Origin: Terriglobia bacterium
GTDB taxonomy: Bacteria > Acidobacteriota > Terriglobia > Terriglobales > Acidobacteriaceae
Direction: 5' to 3'
DNA: 64,000 nt
Assembly (NCBI GenBank): GCA_020073165.1
Contig: JAIQFP010000001.1
Location: 369,557 to 433,556, forward strand
Part shown: positions 8,403 through 17,280 of the stretch, piece after piece
Layout of the letters: each line of letters starts with the position of its first letter
How positions within the stretch are numbered: position 1 is the first letter of the stretch
The notes under the pieces: model-generated
What the model was told of the DNA's origin: nothing
Database searches by the model: none
Seen by the model: only the letters and a program-made list of their open reading frames with translations
Made by a program: the position numbers and the translations under genes

Positions 8403-9293
8403 TTACTTTTTTCTGCCCAGTTCCCACGCTTTCGCATATTTCCACGAGACGTACACCGCGTGGTACAGGTGCAGCAGCAGGCCTTCGCGGCCATCGAGGA
8501 AGCCGAGGCGGAAAAGGTAGTTGTAGATGAAGGTAAGCCACGGCCGGACGACGATGTTGATCACGCTGAAGCGCACGGGACCCTTAGCCATTACCATCTC
8601 GGCGCCGAGCGAGGAGTAGCGGTTCATGTGGTCGAGGTAGTCGGAGAGCGTGGGGTAGGAGTGGTGAAGCAGCGCATGTTTGAGTTTCCCCGAGACTCCC
8701 TCGATCAGCTTGGCGTCTTCGTGAACCAGACGATCTTCGAAGCGTGCAGCGCCTTTGCGAAACAGACGCAACTTGGGATCCGGCCAGAAGCCGCCGTGTT
8801 TGATCCAGCGGCCGAGAAAGAAGTTCTTGCGGGGAATCCAAAAGCCCGAAATTGCCGCAAACAGAAATTCGTCCGACATGCCTTTTTGCTTTGCGACTTG
8901 ACGGAACTCCTGCCAGGTTTGCCGCGTAAACACGTAGCGGATGCGCTGGAGATGTTCGAAGCGGGCAGCCTGCTCGGGTCCAACAGATTGCCAGAGCACA
9001 GCCAGTTCGCTTGACAAGTTTTGCTCAACTTCCTCATCCGCGTCCAAACTCAGAATCCAATCTCCCGTCGCCTTGTCAATTGCCGAATTCTTCTGCGCGG
9101 CGTAACCTTTCCACTCCTCCACGAACACTTTCGCGCCGAAGGATTTCGCGATCTCTACGGTGCGGTCGGTGGAGCCTGAGTCCACAACGATGATTTCTCC
9201 CTTCCCGTCGCGTACCAGCGGCATCACGCTCTCCAGCGTGTGCCCGAGGTTGGCTTCTTCGTTGCAAGTGATGATGACGACCGAGAGGGTCAC
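8403..9293 (-). CDS. Family 2 glycosyltransferase, LPS-core (WaaE/KdtX) type
   Basis: The 296-residue protein opens with LSVVIITCNEEANLGHTLES and has IIVVDSGSTDRTVEI and a DxD-like LSLDADEEV, the nucleotide-sugar-binding core of GT-A family 2 enzymes. The middle (GFWIPRKNFFLGRWI, WPDPKLRLFRKG) and the C-terminal hydrophobic stretch with Arg/Lys tail resemble lipopolysaccharide core glycosyltransferases of the WaaE type. It most likely adds a sugar to a lipid-linked glycan at the inner membrane face. Translation starts at GTG 9291-9293. It is separated from cysE by dispersed repeats and is probably its own transcription unit. Confidence 0.88.
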   Translation of the reverse strand: MTLSVVIITCNEEANLGHTLESVMPLVRDGKGEIIVVDSGSTDRTVEIAKSFGAKVFVEEWKGYAAQKNSAIDKATGDWILSLDADEEVEQNLSSELAVLWQSVGPEQAARFEHLQRIRYVFTRQTWQEFRQVAKQKGMSDEFLFAAISGFWIPRKNFFLGRWIKHGGFWPDPKLRLFRKGAARFEDRLVHEDAKLIEGVSGKLKHALLHHSYPTLSDYLDHMNRYSSLGAEMVMAKGPVRFSVINIVVRPWLTFIYNYLFRLGFLDGREGLLLHLYHAVYVSWKYAKAWELGRKK

Positions 9294-9378
9294 GGGAGAG
9301 AGGATAAACCCGAAAGGGAGATTGTCGAAATGGCATCTGCGATCGGTGAGTGGATGGTGCTCTGCCGCCGCCGGCTAA

Positions 9379-9404
9379 AGCAGGTCCTTCGCTGCGCTCA
9401 GGAT
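9379..9404. repeat. Dispersed element family A, partial copy
   Basis: Half of the 8260-8390 element: a GGTCCTTCG side followed by CTCAGGATGACA. It sits in the leader of the glycosyltransferase gene. Confidence 0.65.
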
Positions 9405-9444
9405 GACAAGTTCATAGGTGAGGGGCAAGGCCCGCTTCTCGGCT

Positions 9445-9466
9445 GGACGGGCGAGGGCGCCCGTCC
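9445..9466. repeat. GGACGGGCG hairpin, family B-like copy
   Basis: Arms GGACGGGCG and CGCCCGTCC form a nearly perfect palindrome in the gap 3' of cysE. The following CCCAC resembles flanks of the other GACGG hairpins. There is no T-run. Confidence 0.65.
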
Positions 9467-9487
9467 CCACACGGATTCTCGGTGACC

Positions 9488-10201
9488 CTAAATCCCGGCG
9501 CCGTCGGAGACCGAGTCCCAATCTTTGTCGATTTCCAGGTCGGGTTCGGGGGCGAGCACAGCTTGCGTGTGTTCCTGCAGCTTCTCGCGCAATTCGTGGA
9601 CCTCGGCGGCCAGCCTGATGAAGACGTCGGAGAGCGGGTCGCTGATGTCTTTGGGATCAGTGATGACGACGCGTTTTCCATGGCGCAGGACGATGTGGCC
9701 GGGGACGCCGACGATGGTGGAGTTGTCCGGCACGGAGCGCAGTACGACCGAACCTGCGCCTACGCGGCAGTTCTCGCCGATGGTGATGTTGCCCAGCAGC
9801 TTGGCGCCGGAGCCAATACTGACGTTGTTGCCGATGGTGGGATGTCGCTTGCCGTGCTCTTTGCCGGTGCCGCCGAGGGTCACGCCCTGAAAGATGGTGA
9901 CATCGTCGCCGACGATGCTGGTCTCACCGATCACCACCCCCATGCCGTGATCGATGAACAGGCGGTGGCCAATCTGGGCGCCGGGGTGGATTTCGATGCC
10001 GGTAACCAAGCGTGCCAATTGCGAGAAGAACCTTGCGAGGAAGCGCATTCCATGGCGCCACAGCCAGTGGTTGATGCGGTGGAACCAGAGCGCGTGCAGT
10101 CCCGGGTAGCAGAGCAGGACTTCCAGATGGGAACGGGCGGCGGGATCGCGCTCGAAAACGGCGGCGATGTCCTCCCGGACCGATTTGAAGAAGCGAATCA
10201 T
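9488..10201 (-). CDS. cysE: Serine O-acetyltransferase
   Basis: The 237-residue protein is an EpsC/CysE-type left-handed beta-helix acyltransferase. It has the hexapeptide-repeat run with [19 protein letters not shown] and [18 protein letters not shown], the acetyl-CoA and serine-binding region. It makes O-acetylserine from serine and acetyl-CoA for cysteine synthesis. The ATG overlaps the TGA of cysK by four bases (ATGA at 10198-10201), so the two genes form a translationally coupled cysK-cysE operon. After the hexapeptide domain comes a short charged helix and an acidic tail (about residues 195-237) not needed for catalysis. Confidence 0.95.
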   Translation of the reverse strand: MIRFFKSVREDIAAVFERDPAARSHLEVLLCYPGLHALWFHRINHWLWRHGMRFLARFFSQLARLVTGIEIHPGAQIGHRLFIDHGMGVVIGETSIVGDDVTIFQGVTLGGTGKEHGKRHPTIGNNVSIGSGAKLLGNITIGENCRVGAGSVVLRSVPDNSTIVGVPGHIVLRHGKRVVITDPKDISDPLSDVFIRLAAEVHELREKLQEHTQAVLAPEPDLEIDKDWDSVSDGAGI

Positions 10202-11169
10202 ACCGGCACAGCGGCCGTGGCCATCTGTTGGGCTTCGGTGCGCAGGCCCTCGAAAAGTATAGTGCTCAGGTAGCGCTCACCAAAGTCGGGCAGCACCACG
10301 ACGATGAGTTTCCCCGCGTTCTCCGGGCGCTTCGCCACTTCGATGGCCGCGTGGGCGGCGGCCCCGCAGGAGATTCCCACCAGCAGGCCTTCTTCGCGGG
10401 CCAGGCGGCGGGCCATGTTTACCGAATCGTCGGTGTTGACGGTGATTACTTCGTTGATGAAATCGGTGCGCAGAACCTCAGGCACAAACCCGGCACCGAT
10501 GCCCTGAATCTTGTGCGGACTGGGCTGGCCGCCCGAGAGCACGGGGCTGTCGCTGGGTTCGACGGCGATTACCTTGAAGCTGGGCTTCTTCGGGCGAATG
10601 TATTCGGTAACCCCGGTGAGCGTGCCTCCCGTTCCCACGCCGGAAACCAGGATATCAACCTTGCCATCGGTGTCGTCCCAGATCTCCGGGCCCGTGGTTT
10701 CGCGGTGGATCTTGGGATTCGCCGGGTTGACGAATTGCTGCGGCATATAGGCACCGGTTGTAGCAGCCACCAACTCTTCAGCTTTGGCGATGGCGGCCTT
10801 CATCCCTTTGGGACCGGGGGTCAGCACAATCTCTGCGCCCAGGGCCATGAGCAGGACGCGGCGCTCCATGCTCATGGTGTCGGGCATGGTGAGAATGAGG
10901 CGGTAGCCTTTGACCGCGGCGGTAAAGGCGAGGCCGATGCCCGTGTTGCCGCTGGTGGGCTCGATGAGCACGGTCTTGCCCGGATGGATCTTTCCGGCGC
11001 GCTCGGCTTCGACAATCATGCTGACGCCGATGCGGTCCTTCACGCTATTGCAGGGGTTGAAGCTCTCCAGCTTGGCGGCGACCTTGGCAGGGCAACCGGC
11101 CGCGACCTTGTTCAGATAGACCAGGGGGGTGCGGCCGATGAGTTCAGTAACGTCTTGGGCAATTCTCAC
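10198..11169 (-). CDS. cysK: Cysteine synthase A (O-acetylserine sulfhydrylase)
   Basis: This PLP enzyme converts O-acetylserine and sulfide to cysteine. The PLP lysine lies in [10 protein letters not shown], with the phosphate-binding [12 protein letters not shown] and the [11 protein letters not shown] loop also present. I choose the GTG at 11167-11169 because it gives a normal 323-residue protein beginning [19 protein letters not shown] and has a good AGGAG 6-7 nt upstream. An in-frame upstream extension to 11322 would run through the tolC terminator and is unlikely. cysE follows with a 4-base overlap, matching the known cysteine synthase partnership. Confidence 0.95.
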   Translation of the reverse strand: MRIAQDVTELIGRTPLVYLNKVAAGCPAKVAAKLESFNPCNSVKDRIGVSMIVEAERAGKIHPGKTVLIEPTSGNTGIGLAFTAAVKGYRLILTMPDTMSMERRVLLMALGAEIVLTPGPKGMKAAIAKAEELVAATTGAYMPQQFVNPANPKIHRETTGPEIWDDTDGKVDILVSGVGTGGTLTGVTEYIRPKKPSFKVIAVEPSDSPVLSGGQPSPHKIQGIGAGFVPEVLRTDFINEVITVNTDDSVNMARRLAREEGLLVGISCGAAAHAAIEVAKRPENAGKLIVVVLPDFGERYLSTILFEGLRTEAQQMATAAVPV

Positions 11170-11262
11170 GGGAACTCCTAAGGTAGTCGTCAGCGTCGAT
11201 GAACTGCTGAACTCGACAGCTGAAGGCCTAAAGGTTCGATTCCATCCGTTGGCGAGCAGCTT

Positions 11263-11304
11263 CAAAACAACAAAGCCCTGCTGCCTGGGAAGGGCAACAG
11301 GGCC
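11263..11304 (-). terminator. Intrinsic terminator of the TolC-family gene
   Basis: Arms at 11275-11285 and 11293-11303 form an 11-bp stem that is fully paired on the minus-strand transcript (one G-U pair) but mismatched on the plus strand. On the minus strand it is followed by a T-rich tract (TTTGTTGTTTTG). It lies 22 nt after the TolC-family stop and before cysK. Confidence 0.8.
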
Positions 11305-11324
11305 AAATTGTATGTCAACCAAGC

Positions 11325-13367
11325 CTAGTTCGTCTGTGGCTGGTCCGCCTGCGGTGACTGCGGTGGGTTGGTCTGGGGCTGTGTCTCCTGGCGTGGGGCG
11401 GCGTAGGGCACATTGGGCATCTGGGTGACCTGGCCGCTCACCGCGTCGTTCAGCAGGATGTTGTTGTGGGTGAGGGTCAAGCCGGTGGCACGGTCCAGCT
11501 CCACGTGCGACTTCTCATACGCAGCCTTGGCGACCACCAGGTTCGACTGCGCCTGAGTCAGGTCGCGTTGGGTTTGCAGCACCAGAGTTGTCGTGGATGC
11601 GCCCAGAGCGTACTTCTTCTGTTCCGCGTCGAGCGACTGCTTGGCGAGTTCCACCGCGGCCTCGGCAGCGGCCACGCTGGCCCGGTTCTGCTGCACCGAG
11701 AACTGGGCATTTCGAACCTCGATGCGCACCTGGTTCTCGAGCTGTTGCAGACGCATCTGCGCCTGGCGGTATTCCAGTTCGGCGCGCACCTGCGTGGCTT
11801 GTGCCGCGCGGTTACGAATGGGAATGTTCAGTTGCATTCCAACGCCTTTATCAGGGGCAGTCGAGTCCACAAGCTGACTCAGAGTATCGCCATATCCGTT
11901 CGTCGGGAAGGTAGCGGTCCCGGCAAAGAGCGGGTTCTGAACGCCACCCAGGCCCGAACCACCGTAGTAGGCGAAGAGACTGAGGCTGGGGAGCAGGGCG
12001 TTCTTGGTGGTCTTGTTGGTCAGATCGCGGTTGGTCAGGTCAATGCGCGACTCGGCCAACTCGGCACGGTGGCTTAGCGCGTCGTTGATCAGGTCTTGCA
12101 CGGGTACCACGGGCTCGCTCTCCGGAATGGCCATCGTCGAAGTTGGAATGACCTCAGCCTCAGCCAAAGTCGGATCGACCAGCGTCCGGCTGAGCGCGTT
12201 CTTCATCAGCAACTGCTGCAACTGCAGATTAGTTTGAGCCACAATCAGCGCCTGCTGATTGGTGGCTACCACGCTCTGCGCGCGCACCACTTCAATGGGC
12301 GCCAGAGTGCCGATTTGCACCTGCTTCTTATTGTCCTCGAGGGTCTTTTGCGACAATGCCACCGAGTCCTGCTGCACCTTGACATTTTCGTAGGCGCTCA
12401 CCAGGTCCCAGTAGATGTTCTCCACCTGGTTGACCGTGGTAATAATTTGCAGGCGGAAAGCGATATCGGAAATCTCGCGGTTATTCTTGGCGATGCGGAT
12501 GAACCGGGTGTTGCTTGCAAATCCCAGCCCTTGCAGCAGGGGCTGGGTCAGCGCAAAACGAAAGTTGGAGTTCAATTGCGGGCTGGCCACAAAGAACGGG
12601 GAGTTGGTGGTGAACCGGGTGTTGTTGAATCCCACGGACAGGTTCATGCCCCAGTGGAAACCCTGGCTATAAGCGAAGTCCGCCGTGGTGGTGTTCTGAT
12701 TTGCCGAGGCCTGGAACGCATTGGCGCTCAGGATATTGTTGCGGTCGAACTGCACCGTCCCGGTGAAGATGGGATCGAACGAGGGAATGGTTGACCCGGA
12801 GCCTACGGTTGAGGTCACTAAGCCGGCACTGCCGGTGCCTGCGCCACCGGCGCCCGTCGTTGTTCCCCCCGCCCCACCGCCTTGGGAACCAGTGGTGGAG
12901 GTCCCGCCGATGCCGCCTACGCCGCCGCCGGGTGTGCCTTGCACCACGCCGGTATTTACGCCGCGGATGGCGCTGCCCGCCTTGGAGAGCAGGATGTCGG
13001 TGTCGGCGATCGGCAGGTTGTAGCGTGCGATCGCGATATCGAGGTTATTCTCCATAGCCAGTGCGATGGCCTCGTCGAGCGACAGGTACAATTTGCCGTC
13101 GCGCATTACCTGGCCGATCCGTGGCGTATTCGCCAGGTTCGGCGGCGAAACCGTACGCGGGGAGTAGGGCGCGATCAGATTGGGAAAGTGACTCCGCGGC
13201 TTGGAGTAATCGCTGAACGGGTAGGACGTCTGCAACTTCTGCGCCTGCGGCGCGGGAGTCTGCGGTGGTTCCGCCGAGGTTTGCGCCCAACCGCCGATAC
13301 ATTGCACGCCCGCCAGCACTGCGGCGGCCGCAAAACGGGCAGAGGAATTCAAACGAGGCAAAGGCAT
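11325..13367 (-). CDS. TolC-family outer membrane efflux protein with Gly/Thr-rich insertion
   Basis: The 680-residue protein starts with a signal peptide (hydrophobic [17 protein letters not shown]) and has two outer-membrane-factor repeats. The second begins near [21 protein letters not shown] and ends with long coiled helices such as [20 protein letters not shown]. It would form the trimeric outer-membrane channel of an efflux or type I secretion system, but no inner-membrane pump or adaptor gene is adjacent. It is larger than E. coli TolC (about 490 residues). Part of the excess is a Gly/Ser/Thr low-complexity stretch at about residues 140-200 and a Pro/Gln-rich C-terminus. An intrinsic terminator follows. 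Confidence 0.9.
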   Translation of the reverse strand: MPLPRLNSSARFAAAAVLAGVQCIGGWAQTSAEPPQTPAPQAQKLQTSYPFSDYSKPRSHFPNLIAPYSPRTVSPPNLANTPRIGQVMRDGKLYLSLDEAIALAMENNLDIAIARYNLPIADTDILLSKAGSAIRGVNTGVVQGTPGGGVGGIGGTSTTGSQGGGAGGTTTGAGGAGTGSAGLVTSTVGSGSTIPSFDPIFTGTVQFDRNNILSANAFQASANQNTTTADFAYSQGFHWGMNLSVGFNNTRFTTNSPFFVASPQLNSNFRFALTQPLLQGLGFASNTRFIRIAKNNREISDIAFRLQIITTVNQVENIYWDLVSAYENVKVQQDSVALSQKTLEDNKKQVQIGTLAPIEVVRAQSVVATNQQALIVAQTNLQLQQLLMKNALSRTLVDPTLAEAEVIPTSTMAIPESEPVVPVQDLINDALSHRAELAESRIDLTNRDLTNKTTKNALLPSLSLFAYYGGSGLGGVQNPLFAGTATFPTNGYGDTLSQLVDSTAPDKGVGMQLNIPIRNRAAQATQVRAELEYRQAQMRLQQLENQVRIEVRNAQFSVQQNRASVAAAEAAVELAKQSLDAEQKKYALGASTTTLVLQTQRDLTQAQSNLVVAKAAYEKSHVELDRATGLTLTHNNILLNDAVSGQVTQMPNVPYAAPRQETQPQTNPPQSPQADQPQTN

Positions 13368-13650
13368 TCGCTCATCTCCATGGATTAGGGCTGTTTCTCT
13401 GTCAAAAGACCGCGAAAAACCCCCGGGTCACCACAGTGGTACGCACGCGACCCGCGGCAGGTTTCACTTTTCTGGCGCGTGCGCAGCGGAACCACTGCTC
13501 ATCCGAACTGCACAGTACGGGAAGTGAAATAGTATAGCTGACAACCGCCTTGCTTTCCGCGCCGGAAGGCGGGTCAAGCGCGTAAAAGTTTGTAAAGATC
13601 GCAAAGGGCTTAGATGAGGGGCCGCGGTGCGGGGACTCGAAGGAATCGGC

Positions 13651-14403
13651 ATGCGCAATCTCAAACTGATCATCGCCTACGACGGCTCGGAGTTCTCCGG
13701 CTGGCAGGTGCAGCCGGAACTCGCCACCATCCAGGGCAGACTGGCCTCAGCCATTGGACGGGTGACGGGAGAAAAGGTCTTGCCGCAGGGCTCGGGACGC
13801 ACCGACGCCGGCGTGCATGCGCTTGCCCAGGTGGCCACGTTCAGCACCGAATCGCCCATCCCGACGGAGAACTTCATCAAGGCCCTGAATGACATCTTGC
13901 CGGCGGCGATCCGGGTGCTCGAGGTCAGCGAGGTTGCGGCGGATTTTCATGCCCGCAAGTCTGCGCGGGCGAAAACCTATTGCTATCGCACGTATCGCGG
14001 GGCCATCTGCCCGCCCTTTGTGGCGCGCTACGTGTGGCACCACCCGTATCCACTGGACGAGGATTCGATGCAGGCGGCATCCGCTCTGGTTGTCGGGGAA
14101 CACGATTTCACTTCGTTTGCCGCGGTCGATCCGGAGCGCGGGCGCGAGGAGGAAGAAGTCACCAATGTGCGGCGGATTTTCTCTTCGAACTGGCAGCGGG
14201 ATGGGGACGAGCTGGTGTACTCCGTCCGCGGTAGCGGATTTCTGCACCACATGGTGCGCAACCTGGTGGGAACCTTCGTGCAGGTGGGGAAGGGGACCCT
14301 GAAGCCGTCGGATGTAGAGCGGATCCTGGAAGCACGAAACCGCTCGGCGGCGGGGGCGACGGCGCCGGCGAGCGGGCTGCATCTGGTGAGCGTCGAGTAT
14401 TAG
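13651..14403 (+). CDS. truA: tRNA pseudouridine(38-40) synthase
   Basis: The 250-residue protein is TruA. It has LKLIIAYDGSEFSGWQ at the N-terminus, GSGRTDAGVHALAQVATF with the catalytic aspartate, and GSGFLHHMVRNLVGT near the C-terminus. It makes pseudouridine at positions 38-40 of the tRNA anticodon arm. I prefer ATG 13651 over the in-frame GTG 13627 because AAGGAA lies just upstream and TruA proteins normally start at this point. It is divergent from the TolC-family gene across a 283-nt gap in which I see no further feature. Confidence 0.96.
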   Translation: MRNLKLIIAYDGSEFSGWQVQPELATIQGRLASAIGRVTGEKVLPQGSGRTDAGVHALAQVATFSTESPIPTENFIKALNDILPAAIRVLEVSEVAADFHARKSARAKTYCYRTYRGAICPPFVARYVWHHPYPLDEDSMQAASALVVGEHDFTSFAAVDPERGREEEEVTNVRRIFSSNWQRDGDELVYSVRGSGFLHHMVRNLVGTFVQVGKGTLKPSDVERILEARNRSAAGATAPASGLHLVSVEY

Positions 14404-14453
14404 CTGCGCGCGTGTGGCGCGGACGTCCCCGCCCGCGTAAACTCTGTACAGGT

Positions 14454-16028
14454 ATGGCTACGGATGTTCAAATCGCGGTCCGCAAAGTAGTTTCTGTCAA
14501 CCCCGCGACGGGCGCGGTTTTGCGCGAAATTGAGTGCGCCAGCGAATCCGAGGTTCAGGCTGCCGTTGCCCGGGCGCGAACCGCCCAGCAAGAGTGGTAT
14601 GAGGCCGGCATTTCCAAGCGGGTCGCCATCCTGCGCCGGTTTCAGCACCTCTTACACGAAAAGAAGTCCGAGATCGCTCGCCTGATCACGCAAGAGGCAG
14701 GAAAGCCTTATGTTGAGGCGCTGCTCACTGAAGTGCTGGTGGTGTTGGATGCTGCCGGGTTTCTGGCGAAGAACGCCTATGGTTTGCTGCGGGACGAGGC
14801 AGTCCCGCACGGCAACCTGGCGATGAAAGCCAAGGCCGGCCGGATCATGCGCGAGCCTTACGGGGTGATCGGGATTATCTCGCCTTGGAATTATCCCTTC
14901 TCGATTCCTGCCACCGAAAGCTTGGCTGCGCTGGTGGCCGGAAACGCGGTCGTGGTCAAGCCCTCGGAACTGACTTCGCTGATGGCGCTGGAACTGGCGT
15001 CCCTGCTGTACGCGGCGGGTGTGCCCAAGGATGTTTTCCAGGTGGTGGTGGGCGATGGCGCCACCGGCGCGGCGCTGATCCACTCCGAGATTGACAAGCT
15101 GATCTTTACCGGGAGTGTGCAGACCGGGAAGCGCATTGCGCAGGCGGCAGCAGCGCGGTTGCTTCCCGTGGTGCTCGAACTCGGCGGAAAAGATCCCATG
15201 CTGGTGCTCGACGATGCCGACGTCGAGGTGGCTTCGAGTGGTGCGGTTTGGGGCGCGTTCGTGAATGCCGGGCAGGCTTGCCTGTCGGTGGAGCGCTGCT
15301 ATGTGCATCGCAGCCTGTATGAGCCGTTCCTTGAGGCTTGTATGAGCAAGGCCAGGCAACTGCGAGTGGGCGACGGAATGGAGGCCGAGACCGATGTCGG
15401 GCCTATGATTCACGAGCGCCAGGTGCGTAATGTGGAAGCACAAATGGAAGATGCCATGGCCCGCGGGGCGCGGCTGCTGATTGGTGGTGCCCGAGTGGGC
15501 CGGGGCGCGTCTAACTTCTATGCGCCGACGGTGCTGGCCGACGTTACCCACGAAATGCGCATCATGCGGGAGGAGACGTTCGGGCCGGTGCTTCCGGTGA
15601 TGGCGTTTGACCAGGACGACGAAGCGGTCCGGTTGGCCAACGATTCTGAGTACGGTCTGGCCGCCAGCGTCTGGACCCGGGACCGCGCTCGTGGCGAGGC
15701 TCTTGCGGCGCGCATCCATGCGGGTACGGTGATGGTGAATGATACGGTCTCTTGCTTCGGAATTAGTGAGGCCCCGCATGGCGGCGTGAAAGCCAGCGGC
15801 ATCGGGCGAACGCATGGGCGCTTTGGGCTGGAAGAGATGGTGCGCATCAAGTACATGGGTTCAGACCGCTTGCCGGGCATCAAGAAAATTTGGTGGTACG
15901 GATATGGGGCAGCGTTTGCACGGCAGATGGAAGGGTTCCTTGATCTGCAATTTGGACGAGGCCTGGGGCGGCGGGTGCGCGGCGCCATGCGCTCGGCGGG
16001 AGTGTATGTGCGGAAGGGGAGAGTGTAG
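14454..16028 (+). CDS. NAD(P)-dependent aldehyde dehydrogenase family protein
   Basis: The 524-residue protein is a complete aldehyde dehydrogenase. It has GIISPWNYPFSIPATES, FTGSVQTGKRI (cofactor site), LELGGKDPMLVL with the general-base Glu, and NAGQACLSVERCYV with the catalytic Cys. ATG 14454 places the protein start at the family-typical position. Beyond about residue 475 there is a C-terminal tail (IKKIWWYGYG, FLDLQFGRGLGRRVRG) that is longer than in soluble ALDHs and aromatic/Arg-rich. Similar tails occur in fatty-aldehyde-type enzymes that touch membranes, but the substrate is not deducible. Confidence 0.92.
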   Translation: MATDVQIAVRKVVSVNPATGAVLREIECASESEVQAAVARARTAQQEWYEAGISKRVAILRRFQHLLHEKKSEIARLITQEAGKPYVEALLTEVLVVLDAAGFLAKNAYGLLRDEAVPHGNLAMKAKAGRIMREPYGVIGIISPWNYPFSIPATESLAALVAGNAVVVKPSELTSLMALELASLLYAAGVPKDVFQVVVGDGATGAALIHSEIDKLIFTGSVQTGKRIAQAAAARLLPVVLELGGKDPMLVLDDADVEVASSGAVWGAFVNAGQACLSVERCYVHRSLYEPFLEACMSKARQLRVGDGMEAETDVGPMIHERQVRNVEAQMEDAMARGARLLIGGARVGRGASNFYAPTVLADVTHEMRIMREETFGPVLPVMAFDQDDEAVRLANDSEYGLAASVWTRDRARGEALAARIHAGTVMVNDTVSCFGISEAPHGGVKASGIGRTHGRFGLEEMVRIKYMGSDRLPGIKKIWWYGYGAAFARQMEGFLDLQFGRGLGRRVRGAMRSAGVYVRKGRV

Positions 16029-16089
16029 GGCCCGCCGGATGGGCGCGAATTCTACGGTATAACGGCGAGAACGCTACGCAAGCAGTGGG

Positions 16090-16761
16090 GTGGCCGGCGG
16101 GACGCCGGCGCTGCGACGAGCTTTGGCCTTCGAGTACGATCTCGGTTTCGTCCGCCGCCGCTACAATCGGCTGGCGAGGATCTATCCATTTTTCGAGTTG
16201 GCGTTTCTGCTCCCGCCGGGAATCCGGGTGCGTGCAGTCAAGAAGCTGGAGTTGGGTCCGGGCGCCCGCGTGCTCGAAGTCGGCTGTGGGACCGGGAGAA
16301 ACCTGGCGTATCTGGTCAACGCTGTCGGCCCGCAAGGAGTCGTCTACGGCGTGGATGCCAGCGACGGAATGCTCGCCAAGGCCAAAGAGCTGTGCGACCG
16401 CCGGGGCTGGCAGAATGTGCGGCTGTTGCAGCAGGACGCGGGTGAGATGACCCTGCCCGAGCCGGTGGACGGCGTACTCTTCAGCCTTTCCTATGCGGTG
16501 ATGCCCGCATCGCGACAAGTGCTGGCTCAGGCGTGGAAGCAGCTTCGTTCCGGAGGCCGAGTCGTGATCATGGACGCCAAGCTACCCCCCGGCGGAGCTG
16601 GTAAGCTGCTGCGCTGGCCCGTCACTGTGTTCAGCAGGGCGACGGTGCTGGGCGACCCCGACCGGCGACCGTGGAACGAACTGAAAGAGTTGGGGTCCGC
16701 AGTCGAGATGGAAGAACTGAGCTTCCGTACCTACTACATCTGCATGGGGAGAAAAGTGTGA
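16090..16761 (+). CDS. Class I SAM-dependent methyltransferase
   Basis: The protein of up to 223 residues has motif I VLEVGCGTGRNLAYL, an acidic motif II VYGVDASDGML and a post-I QQDAGEMTLPEPVDG segment, so it is a Rossmann-fold methyltransferase of unknown substrate. The frame opens at GTG 16090, but codons 2-10 (AGGTPALRR) are read from a dispersed GCCGGCGGGACGCCGGC palindrome. The true start may therefore be TTG 16123, giving LAFEYDLGFVRRRY at the N-terminus. Its stop overlaps the GTG of the DinB-like gene, indicating coupling. Confidence 0.85.
   Translation: MAGGTPALRRALAFEYDLGFVRRRYNRLARIYPFFELAFLLPPGIRVRAVKKLELGPGARVLEVGCGTGRNLAYLVNAVGPQGVVYGVDASDGMLAKAKELCDRRGWQNVRLLQQDAGEMTLPEPVDGVLFSLSYAVMPASRQVLAQAWKQLRSGGRVVIMDAKLPPGGAGKLLRWPVTVFSRATVLGDPDRRPWNELKELGSAVEMEELSFRTYYICMGRKV
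16091..16112. repeat. GCCGGCGGGACGCCGGC palindrome overlapping a gene start
   Basis: A GCCGGC-GGGAC-GCCGGC type palindrome with a GCTGCGAC flank. Degraded relatives occur at about 48208-48232 (CCGGCGGGACGATGGCGCTAC) and 52925-52948 (GTCGGCGGGACCCGGCGCTAC), both in intergenic DNA. Confidence 0.65.
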
Positions 16762-17240
16762 GTAACGATCCCAGTCGCGAGATGTTGCGCCACATGCTGG
16801 CCACGCTGGCCTACCGCGGAGGCAAGGCAGTGCGCCACGCACCGCAGTCGTTCCGCGATTTTGGCGCGGGCGAAGGGGTGCGGACGCCGGGGCAAATCCT
16901 GGCGCACATCGGAGACCTGATGGATTGGGGCCTGTCGATCGCCAAAGGGCAACAGAAATGGCAGAATTCCGAACCTTTGCCGTGGAACCAGGAGGTGGAT
17001 CGCTTTTTTGCTGCGCTCAAGGCGTTCGAAGATTTTCTGGCTTCGAGCCAACCGCTGGGGGCGCCGGTCGAGAAGCTGTTCCAGGGACCGATCGCCGATG
17101 CCTTGACGCACGTGGGGCAAATTGCGATGCTGCGTCGCCTGGCCAACGCTCCGGTGCGAGGCGAAAACTACTTTGTTGCGGACATGGCCGCGGGCCGCGT
17201 CGGGCCGGAGCAGGCGCCCCCTAAACGCGAATTCGACTGA
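16758..17240 (+). CDS. DinB-like four-helix-bundle protein
   Basis: The 160-residue protein starts at GTG 16758 inside the preceding stop (GTGA overlap) and begins VSNDPSREMLRHML. The pattern TPGQILAHIGDLMDW and later DALTHVGQIAMLRRLA is that of the DinB/YfiT superfamily, whose three histidines bind a divalent metal. Members are thiol-transferases or of unknown function. Translational coupling to the upstream methyltransferase suggests a common role, for instance small-molecule detoxification, but this is inference. Confidence 0.8.
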   Translation: MSNDPSREMLRHMLATLAYRGGKAVRHAPQSFRDFGAGEGVRTPGQILAHIGDLMDWGLSIAKGQQKWQNSEPLPWNQEVDRFFAALKAFEDFLASSQPLGAPVEKLFQGPIADALTHVGQIAMLRRLANAPVRGENYFVADMAAGRVGPEQAPPKREFD

Positions 17241-17280
17241 TCTGGAACCGGCGCATTGGTTGCGGTGTCACTAGCTTTGC

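Noticed and set aside
11170..11322. Upstream extension of cysK
   Set aside because: It would cross the TolC-gene terminator; GTG 11169 has a proper AGGAG and gives normal CysK length.
14652..15815. 387-codon frame antisense to the first aldehyde dehydrogenase
   Set aside because: Mirror of an intact ALDH with all catalytic motifs on the plus strand.
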